Assembly (NCBI RefSeq): GCF_042675745.1
Contig: NZ_JBHTJM010000005.1
Span: 124,001 to 188,000, forward strand
Source: Pseudofulvibacter geojedonensis
GTDB lineage: Bacteria > Bacteroidota > Bacteroidia > Flavobacteriales > Flavobacteriaceae
Reading direction: 5' to 3'
DNA length: 64,000 nt
Every line of letters starts with the position of its first letter. Positions within the stretch are counted from its first letter, which is position 1. Made by a program: the position numbers and the translations under genes. Shown here in pieces: positions 35,438 to 44,664 of this stretch. The notes beneath the pieces are model-generated. The model searched no databases. It was not told where the DNA came from and saw nothing but the letters and a program-made list of their open reading frames with translations.

Positions 35438-37126
35438 CTATTTAATATCTTTTACCATTAATTGTAAGGAAACATTTCCTTGCCATTCATTTTCATCTAA
35501 ATGGTAAGCTGCTTTAAAAGGGTTTTTATTACTAATTATTGGTAGTTTATCTCCCAAACCAAAACCTATACCAACATATTGGTTGCTATTCTGTTGCTTA
35601 ACTGTAAAACGAAGATGTGTTTGGTCTTCGCCAACACACTTACCATGACCAGTATCTTGCAAATTATCAGATATAAAAACTGGATTTGGGTTTTGAGGAC
35701 CAAAGGGCCCTAATTGTTTTAATAACCTGTAAAACTTAGGAGTGATTTGATTAAGGTCTAAACTAGCATCTACTACTAATTCTGGTGTTAGTAGTTTTTT
35801 ATCAATGTTATCTCTTACTACTTGTTCAAACTTAGTTTTAAAAGCTTCGTATTGCTCTGGTAATAAAGTTAAACCAGCAGCATATTTATGACCACCAAAT
35901 TGTTCTATATGCTCTGAGCATTTATCTAGAGCCTCATATACATCAAATCCTCTCACCGATCTAGCAGAAGCAGCTAATTTATCGCCACTCTGGGTAAATA
36001 CTAAAGTAGGTCTATAATAAGTTTCTGTTAATCTAGAAGCTACAATACCAATTACTCCTTTATGCCAATCTTTTTTAAAAACCACTGTTGTAAAGTTATC
36101 TTCTTCTTGATTCGCTTCTATCTGATCTAAAGCTTCTTTTGTTATTTGCTTGTCTAAAGCTTTTCTTTCTGTATTGTAATTGTCTATATCTACTGCAAAG
36201 TCAACTGCTGTATTATAATCTAACTCCGTAAGTAAACTCACCGCATGATTACCGTGTTTAATTCTACCTGCTGCGTTAATACGAGGAGCAATTTGAAAAA
36301 CAACATCAGTAATACTAAGCTTTGTCTTTTTTAACGCTTTTGTAAAAACTTTTATTCCGATTCTAGGCTTACTATTAATCAGTTGTAAACCATGATAAGC
36401 TAAAACCCTATTCTCTCCTGTTATAGGAACAATATCTGCAGCAATACTCGTAGCTACCAAATCTAAATAGGGAATAAAATCTTCTATAGTTTGATTTCTA
36501 TTTTTCCCTATTGCTTGTATCAATTTAAAACCTACCCCACAACCGCTTAATTCATCGTATGGATAAGAGCAATCTTCACGCTTCGGATCTAAAACAGCCA
36601 CTGCTTTGGGTAGCTCTTTTCCCGGTCTGTGATGATCACAAATAATAAAATCGACACCTTTTTCTTGAGCATAAGCAATTTTATCTATGGCTTTAATACC
36701 ACAGTCTAAAGCAATAATTAAAGAAATATCGTTGTCGTGTGCATAATCTATTCCTTGATAAGAAACGCCATATCCCTCTGCATAGCGATCTGGAATATAA
36801 GTAGCAACTTGAGGGTAATAAGTTTTTAAATAAGAAGCCACTAAAGAAACCGCTGTAGTACCATCTACATCATAATCTCCATACACCAAAATATTTTCAT
36901 TATTAATAATAGCTTTTTCTATTCTAGCCACTGCCTTATCCATATCTTTCATTAAATACGGATCGTGCAAATCTTCTAGAGACGGACGAAAAAAAGCTTT
37001 TGCTTCTTCAAAAGTATTGATACCACGTTGTACCAATAAAGTAGCAATAATGGCATCTACTCCTAATACTTCTTGTAAATGAATGACTTGTTGTTTTTCG
37101 GGTATAGGTTTAATGATCCAACGCAT
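35438..37126 (-). CDS. recJ: Single-stranded-DNA-specific exonuclease RecJ
   Basis: The product has the DHH phosphoesterase motifs (VYGDYDVDGTTAVSLV, IIALDCG, ICDHHRPGKELP), the DHHA1 GGHKYAAG box and a C-terminal OB domain (TGHGKCVGEDQTHLRFTVKQ). RecJ degrades 5' single-stranded DNA in recombination and mismatch repair. The Met of MRWIIKPIP at 37126 is the likely start; the longer frame overlaps the neighbouring gene. Length then is 562 residues, typical of the family. Confidence 0.93.
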   Translation of the reverse strand: MRWIIKPIPEKQQVIHLQEVLGVDAIIATLLVQRGINTFEEAKAFFRPSLEDLHDPYLMKDMDKAVARIEKAIINNENILVYGDYDVDGTTAVSLVASYLKTYYPQVATYIPDRYAEGYGVSYQGIDYAHDNDISLIIALDCGIKAIDKIAYAQEKGVDFIICDHHRPGKELPKAVAVLDPKREDCSYPYDELSGCGVGFKLIQAIGKNRNQTIEDFIPYLDLVATSIAADIVPITGENRVLAYHGLQLINSKPRIGIKVFTKALKKTKLSITDVVFQIAPRINAAGRIKHGNHAVSLLTELDYNTAVDFAVDIDNYNTERKALDKQITKEALDQIEANQEEDNFTTVVFKKDWHKGVIGIVASRLTETYYRPTLVFTQSGDKLAASARSVRGFDVYEALDKCSEHIEQFGGHKYAAGLTLLPEQYEAFKTKFEQVVRDNIDKKLLTPELVVDASLDLNQITPKFYRLLKQLGPFGPQNPNPVFISDNLQDTGHGKCVGEDQTHLRFTVKQQNSNQYVGIGFGLGDKLPIISNKNPFKAAYHLDENEWQGNVSLQLMVKDIK

Positions 37127-37133
37127 ATCAAAA

Positions 37134-37466
37134 TTAATTCTCTTTATAACTATTAGGTTCAAATTTGATTAAAGAATCTTTATTAAAAACAAGATAACTC
37201 CTATTTAGAAAAATAGTATCCCCATTTATATCATAATCTCCATCTGAAGGATAATAATTATTAATTAAAAAAGTGTCAATTTCAGACCTTTTAAACATTC
37301 TTTTAGAAGTAATTTCACCTATCGTTCCAATATCAGATTCTAAATACATTATATCCCATCTTTTAAAACTAACATCCAATTTAAATGACTCAACTTTAAT
37401 AAAGTGGTATACAATAAAAGCTAAAAACAAAGTGATAAATGACGCTCTTATTATTTCTTTTTTCAT
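37134..37466 (-). CDS. Small membrane-anchored protein
   Basis: The 110-residue product has one N-terminal membrane segment (ITLFLAFIVYHFIKV) and a polar C-terminal domain. Its stop lies 7 bp before the chosen recJ start, consistent with co-transcription. No family is recognised. Confidence 0.65.
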   Translation of the reverse strand: MKKEIIRASFITLFLAFIVYHFIKVESFKLDVSFKRWDIMYLESDIGTIGEITSKRMFKRSEIDTFLINNYYPSDGDYDINGDTIFLNRSYLVFNKDSLIKFEPNSYKEN

Positions 37467-37478
37467 CTTTTGTAATTT

Positions 37479-38180
37479 TTAAAGACGAATTCCTTCAAAA
37501 TCTAATTCAAAAGGTTTATCTATATCTTTTAAAGTAATTAACCTTTCTAAACTAATTTCCTTCCAATCTACTGTTTCAGACACTTCATTAGAAAAACTTC
37601 CTTTAACTATTTTCATCTTCTTAGTTAAAAAGTTAATGCTATAATCTGTTGTTTCTCCAGTTCCTCTATGTGTTTCACTAGAGTCATAACCAATCAAAGC
37701 AAATTCATTATTCTGATAACAGAATCTATAAGTATTGTTAGACATTGTCCAACTTCCTGCACTGAACCAAAACTTAAACTTAATATCTAAAACTCCTTTC
37801 TTACTAATTGAAAAACCATCAAAAGGTTCATCCATAGTAGGAATGTCTTGAAGTATTATGAAATGATTGGATACTAATTTCTGAGTGAAACCTCCCGATT
37901 TTGACCCAAAATAAATCCCTAATATTCTAGGATTTAAATCTATTGTATCTGCACCTAATCCATCGTTAGACTCAATATTCTTTTTGTCTGTATTTTGAAT
38001 AGCGAATACTAAATCTAAAATACCGTCTTTATTTAAATCTCCTTTTTTAGAGTCTAATATTTTCCATCCTTTAGGTATTATATTCTGTAATGTTTTACCT
38101 TCTTTTTTTAAAATTAAATTGTCTTGACTTAAACAAGTTAATGAAGCAAATGCAATAAATAATATAAATACCTTTTTCAT
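37479..38180 (-). CDS. Secreted protein with VCBS/FG-GAP-like calcium motif
   Basis: From the Met of MKKVFILFIAFASLTCLSQ the protein has about 233 residues with a signal peptide. A Ca-binding-type loop GDLNKDGILDLVFAIQ follows, as in VCBS/FG-GAP repeats, and the rest is beta-rich. The start at 38180 is 4 bp after the methyltransferase stop, so it belongs to the OsmC-methyltransferase transcript. Function unknown. Confidence 0.7.
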   Translation of the reverse strand: MKKVFILFIAFASLTCLSQDNLILKKEGKTLQNIIPKGWKILDSKKGDLNKDGILDLVFAIQNTDKKNIESNDGLGADTIDLNPRILGIYFGSKSGGFTQKLVSNHFIILQDIPTMDEPFDGFSISKKGVLDIKFKFWFSAGSWTMSNNTYRFCYQNNEFALIGYDSSETHRGTGETTDYSINFLTKKMKIVKGSFSNEVSETVDWKEISLERLITLKDIDKPFELDFEGIRL

Positions 38181-38184
38181 AACA

Positions 38185-38979
38185 CTACTTTCTACAAACC
38201 AACGAATAACACAATGGCATTTTAGTACCAAATGGTTTAATAATGTATTTTTTATCGGCTACTTTTTCGGTATGATCAAAACAATCGTAAGGAGAATAAT
38301 TGTATTCTTTAAAACCTTCTATTTGCAAACCTTGATTTAATAAGCTAGTCATTACTTCGCTCAACCCGTGGTTCCAAGAAACGCTATCAAAAGTTTCTTC
38401 TTTTTCATCTTGCGCATAGGTTCCATCTACAGATTCTATGATAGCCTCATCATTAAAGTAATTGTATTTTACATGAGTAAAATCATCATCGTACATCCAA
38501 ACATTAGGGTGAAACTCTACAAAAATAAACTGACCTCCAGGTTTTAAAAAATGAGAAACTACTTTCGCCCATTTATCTAGATTGGGTAACCAACCAATAG
38601 TTCCGTAAGAGGTAAAAACAATATCAAATTGTCCTTCTAAATTATTGGGTAAGTCATACACATCAGATTCTACAAAAGTGGCGTCTAAACCCAATTCATT
38701 ATTTATCTTTTCAGCTTGTTTTATTGCTTCATCAGACAAATCAATTCCGGTTGCCTTAGCTCCCATTCTAGCAAAAGACATCGTATCTTGACCAAAATGA
38801 CATTGCAGATGCAAAATGCTTTTTCCTTTTATATCTCCTAACAAGTCTAACTCTATCTTATTTAAAGAAGTATTACCCGCTTTAAAACCTTCCATGTCAT
38901 AAAAATCTGAAGAGATATGATGTGAGGTTCTTCTATTCCAAGAAGCTTTGTTAATTTCTAAATAGTTTTCTGCGCTCAT
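38185..38979 (-). CDS. Class I SAM-dependent methyltransferase
   Basis: The Rossmann-fold motifs are visible: LGDIKGKSILHLQCHFGQDT (motif I region), then GIDLSDEAIKQAEKI and FDIVFTSYGTIGWLPNLDKW. The chosen start (MSAENYLEINKASW) gives 264 residues; an upstream Met would overlap the OsmC gene. The substrate is not evident; the set of motifs fits small-molecule methyltransferases. Confidence 0.85.
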   Translation of the reverse strand: MSAENYLEINKASWNRRTSHHISSDFYDMEGFKAGNTSLNKIELDLLGDIKGKSILHLQCHFGQDTMSFARMGAKATGIDLSDEAIKQAEKINNELGLDATFVESDVYDLPNNLEGQFDIVFTSYGTIGWLPNLDKWAKVVSHFLKPGGQFIFVEFHPNVWMYDDDFTHVKYNYFNDEAIIESVDGTYAQDEKEETFDSVSWNHGLSEVMTSLLNQGLQIEGFKEYNYSPYDCFDHTEKVADKKYIIKPFGTKMPLCYSLVCRK

Positions 38980-38983
38980 TTTT

Positions 38984-39403
38984 TTATGAATTATGATAAT
39001 GAATATGAATAGAGACTTCAGCAAAACGCCTAAACATTTCCATTACTCCACAATATTTATCTACCGATAAATCTACAATCTTCTTAATCTTTTTCTCGTT
39101 TAAATCGGTTCCATAAAAATTATAATGACAATCTACTTTATGATAATATTTAGGATGCTCATCTGTTAACTCGGCATCTATTTCAATATCAAAAGTATCT
39201 ATCTCTACTTTCATTTTTCTAAGTAGCATAGCAATATCAATTCCAGAACAACCAGCTAAAGAGGACAACATCATTGCCTTTGGACGCAAGCCATTGTCAT
39301 TACCGCCAATTTCTTTACTAGCGTCTATTGTTAAGCTACCACCCGGATTGGTAGATTCAAAAGTCATATCACCTTTCCAGTAAGTTTTTACTACATTTCC
39401 CAT
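38984..39403 (-). CDS. OsmC-family peroxiredoxin-like protein
   Basis: The 139-residue protein has the two conserved Cys of OsmC/YhfA (SLAGCSGIDIAMLL and KYCGVMEMF) and the LRPKAMMLSSLAGC stretch. Such proteins reduce organic hydroperoxides or have an unknown thiol role (YhfA branch). It is the first gene of a three-gene minus-strand run with the methyltransferase. Confidence 0.88.
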   Translation of the reverse strand: MGNVVKTYWKGDMTFESTNPGGSLTIDASKEIGGNDNGLRPKAMMLSSLAGCSGIDIAMLLRKMKVEIDTFDIEIDAELTDEHPKYYHKVDCHYNFYGTDLNEKKIKKIVDLSVDKYCGVMEMFRRFAEVSIHIHYHNS

Positions 39404-39532
39404 TTAATTAGCATTTTATTTTTTTAGATAGGTAAATGTAAGCAATGTATGGCAAAAGAGACTATTGCTAGAGCCTAAATAATATTGTATTTTAGACCAC
39501 CTTAGAAATTAATAACTTAAAACTATATAACT

Positions 39533-40123
39533 ATGCCATTAGTAACTCCATTATCGCCAGATCATGATAAAGAAACCAAAGAACTGGCCGAGTTTTTTAA
39601 TGAAACCTTAGGCTTTTGTCCTAACTCGGTATTAACAATGCAGCGCAGACCCGCCATATCTAAAGCTTTTATTAATTTAAATAAAGCGGTTATGGCTAAT
39701 GAAGGTAGAGTTACTTCTGCTTTAAAACGTATGATTGCTTGGGTTAGTAGTAATGCAACAGGTTGTAGATACTGCCAAGCTCATGCTATTAGAGCAGCAG
39801 AGCGTTACGGAGCAGAGCAAGAACAGTTAGATAATATATGGGAGTATAAAACGCATCCTGCCTTTTCTGATGCAGAAAGAGCTGCCTTAGATTTTTCATT
39901 AGCTGCAACTTTAGTACCTAATAATGTTGATGAAAAAATTAAAACCGAATTATATAAATATTGGGACGAAGGAGAAATTGTAGAAATGCTAGGCGTAATT
40001 TCTTTATTTGGATATTTAAATAGGTGGAATGACTCTATGGGAACCTCAATAGAAGATGGCGCTGTAGAATCTGGAAATCAATATTTAGGAAAACACGGTT
40101 GGGAAAAAGGAAAACATATTTAA
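39533..40123 (+). CDS. Carboxymuconolactone decarboxylase-family (AhpD-like) protein
   Basis: The 196-residue helical protein has the CxxC...H motif of AhpD-like proteins (CRYCQAHAIRAAERYG) and the typical upstream helix. These proteins act as peroxidase-linked reductases. A clear terminator follows at 40146. Start at the ATG after an AT-rich promoter region; no operon partner. Confidence 0.85.
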   Translation: MPLVTPLSPDHDKETKELAEFFNETLGFCPNSVLTMQRRPAISKAFINLNKAVMANEGRVTSALKRMIAWVSSNATGCRYCQAHAIRAAERYGAEQEQLDNIWEYKTHPAFSDAERAALDFSLAATLVPNNVDEKIKTELYKYWDEGEIVEMLGVISLFGYLNRWNDSMGTSIEDGAVESGNQYLGKHGWEKGKHI

Positions 40124-40145
40124 TTTCCCTCATCTTTTACAACAC

Positions 40146-40181
40146 CAAATCCTATTCAATTATGTGAATAGGATTTTTTTA
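40146..40181 (+). terminator. Rho-independent terminator
   Basis: A 12-bp stem (aaatcctattca / tgaataggattt) with a 6-nt loop and T run follows the AhpD-like gene. Confidence 0.85.
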
Positions 40182-40262
40182 ACTATAAATTTCTTTAATA
40201 CATTAATAATCAGTAACTTAGATTTACGACTTCACCCTATCTAAAATTATTTTAACTGATTT

Positions 40263-40628
40263 ATGATTCCTACTTATCAAACGTATTGGACTAATGACGA
40301 ATTCTTAGCTTATACATTGTTGTATGCTGCCCATGCTGATTTTATTTTTGACGTAGAAGAAAAAGATATGATTTTAGCAAAGGTCAATATCAAGGCGTAT
40401 ACAAATGTAGTTAATGAATTACTAAACGATAACGACTATAAAAGCCTACAAAAGATTCTTAAATATATTCAAGAACACAAATACAGTAAAAAAGACATCG
40501 ATGTTTTATTACATGAAATAGAATTGCTTTTTATGTGTGATGGCGAATATGATGTTTTAGAAAAAAATATGATGATGAACTTAACTAAGCTCTTAAAGCA
40601 TCAAGGCGATACTGAGTTAAGTTACTAA
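40263..40628 (+). CDS. Small helical TerB-like protein
   Basis: The 121-residue all-helical product (DEFLAYTLLYAAHADFIFDV, then EIELLFMCDGEYDVLEKNMM) has the acidic repeat pattern of TerB-like proteins. The stop overlaps the convergent rsmI gene by 4 bp. A metal-related role is possible for this fold; not assigned. Confidence 0.6.
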   Translation: MIPTYQTYWTNDEFLAYTLLYAAHADFIFDVEEKDMILAKVNIKAYTNVVNELLNDNDYKSLQKILKYIQEHKYSKKDIDVLLHEIELLFMCDGEYDVLEKNMMMNLTKLLKHQGDTELSY

Positions 40629-41296
40629 TTTTTTCCAGCCACGATAATTACTATTTCTCCTTTTGGTGCTTTCTCTTCAAAATGAGACAAGACCTCTTGT
40701 GCCGTTCCACGAACAGTTTCTTCGTATAATTTAGTTAGTTCTCTAGAGACCGACACTTGTCTATCCATTCCAAAGTATTCACAAAAATGACTTAAAGTTT
40801 TTACTAACTTATGTGGAGATTCATAGAAAATCATAGTTCTATTTTCTTCGGCCAATAGTTTTAATCTAGTTTGCCTACCTTTCTTTACAGGAAGAAATCC
40901 CTCAAACACAAATTTATCATTAGGTAAACCAGAATTTACTAAAGCTGGTACAAATGCTGTTGCCCCAGGTAAACACTCAACTTCAATTCCTTTAGTTATA
41001 CAGGCTCTTGTAAGTAAAAAACCTGGGTCAGAAATAGCAGGAGTGCCCGCATCTGATATCAACGCAAAAGTTTGTCCACTCTTAAGTTTTTCTACGATCC
41101 CATCAACTGTTTTATGCTCGTTATGCATATGATGGCTATACATTTGGGTATTGATATCGAAATGTTTTAATAACTTACCACTTGTGCGTGTATCTTCAGC
41201 CAAAATAACATCTACTTCTTTCAAAACTGTTAAAGCTCTAAAAGTAATATCTTCTAAATTTCCAATAGGTGTGGGTACAATGTATAGTTTGCTCAT
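40625..41296 (-). CDS. rsmI: 16S rRNA (cytidine(1402)-2'-O)-methyltransferase
   Basis: The tetrapyrrole-methylase fold of RsmI is clear: LYIVPTPIGNLEDITFRAL, AEDTRTSGKLL, ALISDAGTPAISDPGF and FYESPHKLVKTL. The 223-residue length fits the family. The enzyme methylates the ribose of C1402 in the ribosomal decoding centre with SAM. It is close, in target terms, to the rRNA region served by the RtcB-PrfH module, but the two loci are 15 kb apart and this is a normal core gene. Confidence 0.93.
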   Translation of the reverse strand: MSKLYIVPTPIGNLEDITFRALTVLKEVDVILAEDTRTSGKLLKHFDINTQMYSHHMHNEHKTVDGIVEKLKSGQTFALISDAGTPAISDPGFLLTRACITKGIEVECLPGATAFVPALVNSGLPNDKFVFEGFLPVKKGRQTRLKLLAEENRTMIFYESPHKLVKTLSHFCEYFGMDRQVSVSRELTKLYEETVRGTAQEVLSHFEEKAPKGEIVIIVAGKN

Positions 41297-41327
41297 AGTG
41301 CAAAGAAAAGAAAACCAGATAGATTAA

Positions 41328-42083
41328 TTAAACATACCTACCTTCTATAAAAGATAAAAAGCGTTGTTCGTAGTCTTCTTTACCTATCCAACCATTATAT
41401 TCTGGCTTAACCATATTGTTTAAAAATTCTAAAGCTTCTAATTCGCTAGATAAGGTATTTAATTGAGATATGACTCTATTAAAATCCTCTGTGCTACCAT
41501 TAAACAAATGTTTTACAAAAGCTATTCGGTCATTAAGTCCAATTGTAATACTTTTTTTCAATCTATCGTTTAACGATTGTTGTTGCTTATTAGTAGTAAC
41601 TACTGCGATATCTTCTTGCAAAGGTGTTATTTCTTCAATATCGTTTTTAGCTACTATAGTTGGAGCTACTACTTCTTGTATAAACTCTTCTATTTGCTCA
41701 GCTTCTGGAGGCATTTGTGCTACAATATCTTTTATTTTCTCGGTAGCAGACTCTATTAAACTTTCATCCATCGGTTCATTAGATACAAAAAGATTTTCAT
41801 CTAAAGTAGAGAGCATTTGCTGGTCTTCCAGATTATCATCTTCTATTTCGTCAATTAAATTCTCTTCTTCTATTAGCTGGTCAACTACTGGTTTTACAAC
41901 TTCATGAAGACTTGGAACTTCCTGGTTACTAACCGATGGATTTTCTGTTATATATTTTAAAATAGTTACTTTATCATATAAATCTTTTGCAACCATTTGC
42001 AACTCACCTAACGGAGCTACTCCATTCATTTCTAAAACCTGTTTAGCTAAAGCTTGTATTTCTGATTTTAATTCGTGATTCAT
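41328..42083 (-). CDS. Conserved flavobacterial protein, unknown
   Basis: From MNHELKSEIQALAKQV the protein has about 251 residues, with a helical N terminus, a long acidic low-complexity middle and a conserved C-terminal module (KKSITIGLNDRIAFVKHLF, YNGWIGKEDYEQRFLSFIE). This C-terminal part is widespread next to tdk in Flavobacteriia. No function is known. Confidence 0.7.
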   Translation of the reverse strand: MNHELKSEIQALAKQVLEMNGVAPLGELQMVAKDLYDKVTILKYITENPSVSNQEVPSLHEVVKPVVDQLIEEENLIDEIEDDNLEDQQMLSTLDENLFVSNEPMDESLIESATEKIKDIVAQMPPEAEQIEEFIQEVVAPTIVAKNDIEEITPLQEDIAVVTTNKQQQSLNDRLKKSITIGLNDRIAFVKHLFNGSTEDFNRVISQLNTLSSELEALEFLNNMVKPEYNGWIGKEDYEQRFLSFIEGRYV

Positions 42084-42244
42084 ACCATGTTTTTTTGAGA
42101 AGTTTGTAAGAACAAACAATTTTGTTGAAAGATACTAATTTAAACGATATAACAAGCCTACTTATTGCTTATAATTATGGTTTGAAATAAATTAAAATTG
42201 CTTAGTTTTGTTTTCGCTCTATATACACTTTTAATTATAGTTTT

Positions 42245-42877
42245 ATGTTTTTAGAAAACACCGTTAATCATAAAGAACAGTTTGGTTGGATTGAAGTAAT
42301 CTGCGGTTCTATGTTTTCTGGAAAAACAGAAGAACTCATTAGACGTTTAAAACGTGCACAATTTGCCAAACAACGTGTAGAAATTTTCAAACCTGCAGTA
42401 GACACCCGTTACGATGAGGAAATGGTTGTCTCGCACGATGCAAATGAAATTCGTTCTACACCTGTTCCTGCCGCTGCAAACATACCTATTTTAGCAGATG
42501 GATGTGATGTTGTAGGTATAGATGAAGCTCAATTTTTTGATGATGAAATCATTAAAGTTTGTAACGATTTAGCCAATAAAGGCATTAGAGTTATTGTTGC
42601 TGGATTAGATATGGATTTTAAAGGAAATCCGTTTGGGCCTATACCCTCTCTAATGGCTACAGCAGAATATGTTACTAAAGTTCATGCCGTTTGTACAAGA
42701 ACAGGCAATTTAGCACAATACAGTTATAGAAAAGCCGCTGGCGATGATATTGTATTATTAGGTGAAACAGAAGAGTATGAACCTTTAAGTAGAGCCGCTT
42801 ACTATAAAGCAATGCTTAAAGAAAAAATTAAAGATTTTGATGTTGATGCAGAAGAACTTTCTGCTGATGATGAATAA
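42245..42877 (+). CDS. tdk: Thymidine kinase
   Basis: The protein has the P-loop VICGSMFSGKTEELIRRLKR, the lasso/DEAQFF Walker B (GIDEAQFFDDEI) and the substrate loop AQYSYRKAAGD. The 210 residues fit type II thymidine kinases. The zinc cysteines of the usual C-x2-C and C-R-x-C pairs are not conserved (VCTRTGN and LSRAAYY), as in other Bacteroidota enzymes, so the lasso domain probably lacks zinc. It is 6 bp from alr, suggesting co-transcription. Confidence 0.92.
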   Translation: MFLENTVNHKEQFGWIEVICGSMFSGKTEELIRRLKRAQFAKQRVEIFKPAVDTRYDEEMVVSHDANEIRSTPVPAAANIPILADGCDVVGIDEAQFFDDEIIKVCNDLANKGIRVIVAGLDMDFKGNPFGPIPSLMATAEYVTKVHAVCTRTGNLAQYSYRKAAGDDIVLLGETEEYEPLSRAAYYKAMLKEKIKDFDVDAEELSADDE

Positions 42878-42882
42878 ACCTC

Positions 42883-43989
42883 ATGAGCGCTACTAAACAA
42901 ACTACGCTTACAATAGATTTTAAAAAGCTCAAACAGAATTTTGAATTTTTAAAAAGTAAATTACAGCCAAATACGAAAGTATTAGCCGTAGTAAAAGCCT
43001 TTGCTTATGGTAGCGATGCTGAAGAAGTAGCAAAAGAATTACAAGAATTAAACGTAGATTATTTTGCTGTAGCTTACACCAATGAAGGTGTTGCATTACG
43101 TAAAGCAGGAATCCATAAGCCTATATTGGTTTTACATCCACAACCTATTAACTTTAAAGAAATTATTGATAATTGTTTAGAGCCGAGTTTATATAGTTTT
43201 AGAGTTTTAAATGATTTTGTTAAGGTTGCTGAAAGATTAAATCAGAAGAACTATCCTGTTCATATAAAATTTAACACGGGTCTAAATAGATTAGGTTTTA
43301 TAGCGAAAGACGTAAAAGCTATTACCCAAAAAACAAATCAAGCCTCACCTATAAAAGTAACCTCAATTTTTTCTCACTTGGCTGCAAGCGAAGACTCAAA
43401 AGAGTTAGAATTTACAAAAAAACAAATCAATCAATTTAAAGAAATTCGTCAAAATTTCAATCAATTATCTAATCATAAGCCGTTTGCACATTTATGTAAT
43501 ACTTCGGGAATCTTAAATTATCCTAAAGCACATTTAGATATGGTAAGAACTGGTATTGGTTTATATGGTTTTGGTAACGACGCTAAATTCAACAAAGAAT
43601 TACAGCCAATAGCAAGTTTAACCTCTGTTATATCACAAATACATACTTTGCAAGTAGGAGATTCTTTAGGTTATAACAGAGCTTATATAGCTAACAAAAT
43701 TACAAAAACAGCTACCATTCCTATTGGTCATGCAGATGGCATTGGCAGACAGTACGGAAATGGTTTAGGAAGTATAATCATTAATAATCAAAAAGCAGCT
43801 ATTATTGGTAATGTTTGTATGGATATGATTATGGTAGATATAACCCATATAAACTGTAATGAAGGTGATGAAGTTGTTATTTACAATGGTATTTTTACTG
43901 CTTCAGAATTCTCAAAATCGGTTACTAGTATTTCTTATGAAATCATAACCGCTACATCTCAGCGAATAAAACGTGTTTTTTATCGATAA
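42883..43989 (+). CDS. alr: Alanine racemase
   Basis: Lys of the PLP site lies in VLAVVKAFAYGSD, and the opposite-face catalytic Tyr in GDSLGYNRAY; the C-terminal domain has GHADGIGRQYGNG and GNVCMDMIMVD. The enzyme makes D-Ala for peptidoglycan. With 368 residues it is the plain form, not the MurF fusion present in some Bacteroidota. It follows tdk closely. Confidence 0.93.
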   Translation: MSATKQTTLTIDFKKLKQNFEFLKSKLQPNTKVLAVVKAFAYGSDAEEVAKELQELNVDYFAVAYTNEGVALRKAGIHKPILVLHPQPINFKEIIDNCLEPSLYSFRVLNDFVKVAERLNQKNYPVHIKFNTGLNRLGFIAKDVKAITQKTNQASPIKVTSIFSHLAASEDSKELEFTKKQINQFKEIRQNFNQLSNHKPFAHLCNTSGILNYPKAHLDMVRTGIGLYGFGNDAKFNKELQPIASLTSVISQIHTLQVGDSLGYNRAYIANKITKTATIPIGHADGIGRQYGNGLGSIIINNQKAAIIGNVCMDMIMVDITHINCNEGDEVVIYNGIFTASEFSKSVTSISYEIITATSQRIKRVFYR

Positions 43990-44074
43990 AAGCATCCTGT
44001 TTTAACATTTTATTGAGTAATCTACTAGCTTTATGTAGCTTTGCAATTGTCTAACCAAAAAAGATTTCAATACA

Positions 44075-44482
44075 ATGGGAATGTTAAAAGAATTTAAGGA
44101 ATTTGCAATGAAAGGAAACCTGGTAGATATTGCCGTAGGTTTCGTAATGGGTGCTGCTTTTAAAGAAGTAGTTACGTCATTTACTGGAGGAATCGTTTCA
44201 CCATTAATTGGAATGATATTCAATTCAAATTTCAAAGATTTAAAATTAGAGTTAAAAGAAGGCGTGAAAAATGCTGAAGGAGTTATGGAAGGACAAGTAT
44301 TTTTAGAATATGGTACATTTCTAACACATGTAATTGATTTTATTATTGTAGCATTTGTAATGTTTATGATGGTAAAAGCTGTCAATGCCATGAAAAAGAA
44401 AGAAGAAGAAGCACCAGCTGCTCCAGCAGGGCCAAGTCAGGAAGATCTTTTAACAGAAATTAGAGACTTATTAAAAAAATAA
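44075..44482 (+). CDS. mscL: Large-conductance mechanosensitive channel
   Basis: The 135-residue protein has the S1 amphipathic helix (MLKEFKEFAMKGNLVDIAVG), TM1 (FVMGAAFKEVVTSF), TM2 (FIIVAFVMFMMVKAVNAM) and the cytoplasmic C-terminal helix. It protects against hypo-osmotic shock in the inner membrane. A terminator follows at 44511. Confidence 0.95.
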   Translation: MGMLKEFKEFAMKGNLVDIAVGFVMGAAFKEVVTSFTGGIVSPLIGMIFNSNFKDLKLELKEGVKNAEGVMEGQVFLEYGTFLTHVIDFIIVAFVMFMMVKAVNAMKKKEEEAPAAPAGPSQEDLLTEIRDLLKK

Positions 44483-44510
44483 CCCAATATTATTAATCCT
44501 TTAATATATT

Positions 44511-44543
44511 AAAGAAGCCACTCATTATGAGTGGCTTTCTTAT
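44511..44543 (+). terminator. Rho-independent terminator after mscL
   Basis: A 12-bp stem (aagaagccactc / gagtggctttctt) with a 5-nt loop ends in a T-rich tail. Confidence 0.8.
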
Positions 44544-44664
44544 TTATACTCACTTTCAGATCCTTTTTTGTTAAAAAAATATTATTGGTATACTTTTATG
44601 AACAAGCAATCTCTTTATTAACTACTTTTGTTTTTATTATTAATTTTTCATTCAAAAAAAACAA

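Noticed and set aside
41470..41907. A 145-codon plus-strand frame antisense to the conserved flavobacterial gene
   Set aside because: It is the mirror of an acidic low-complexity coding region, rich in Ser and Cys, without independent features.
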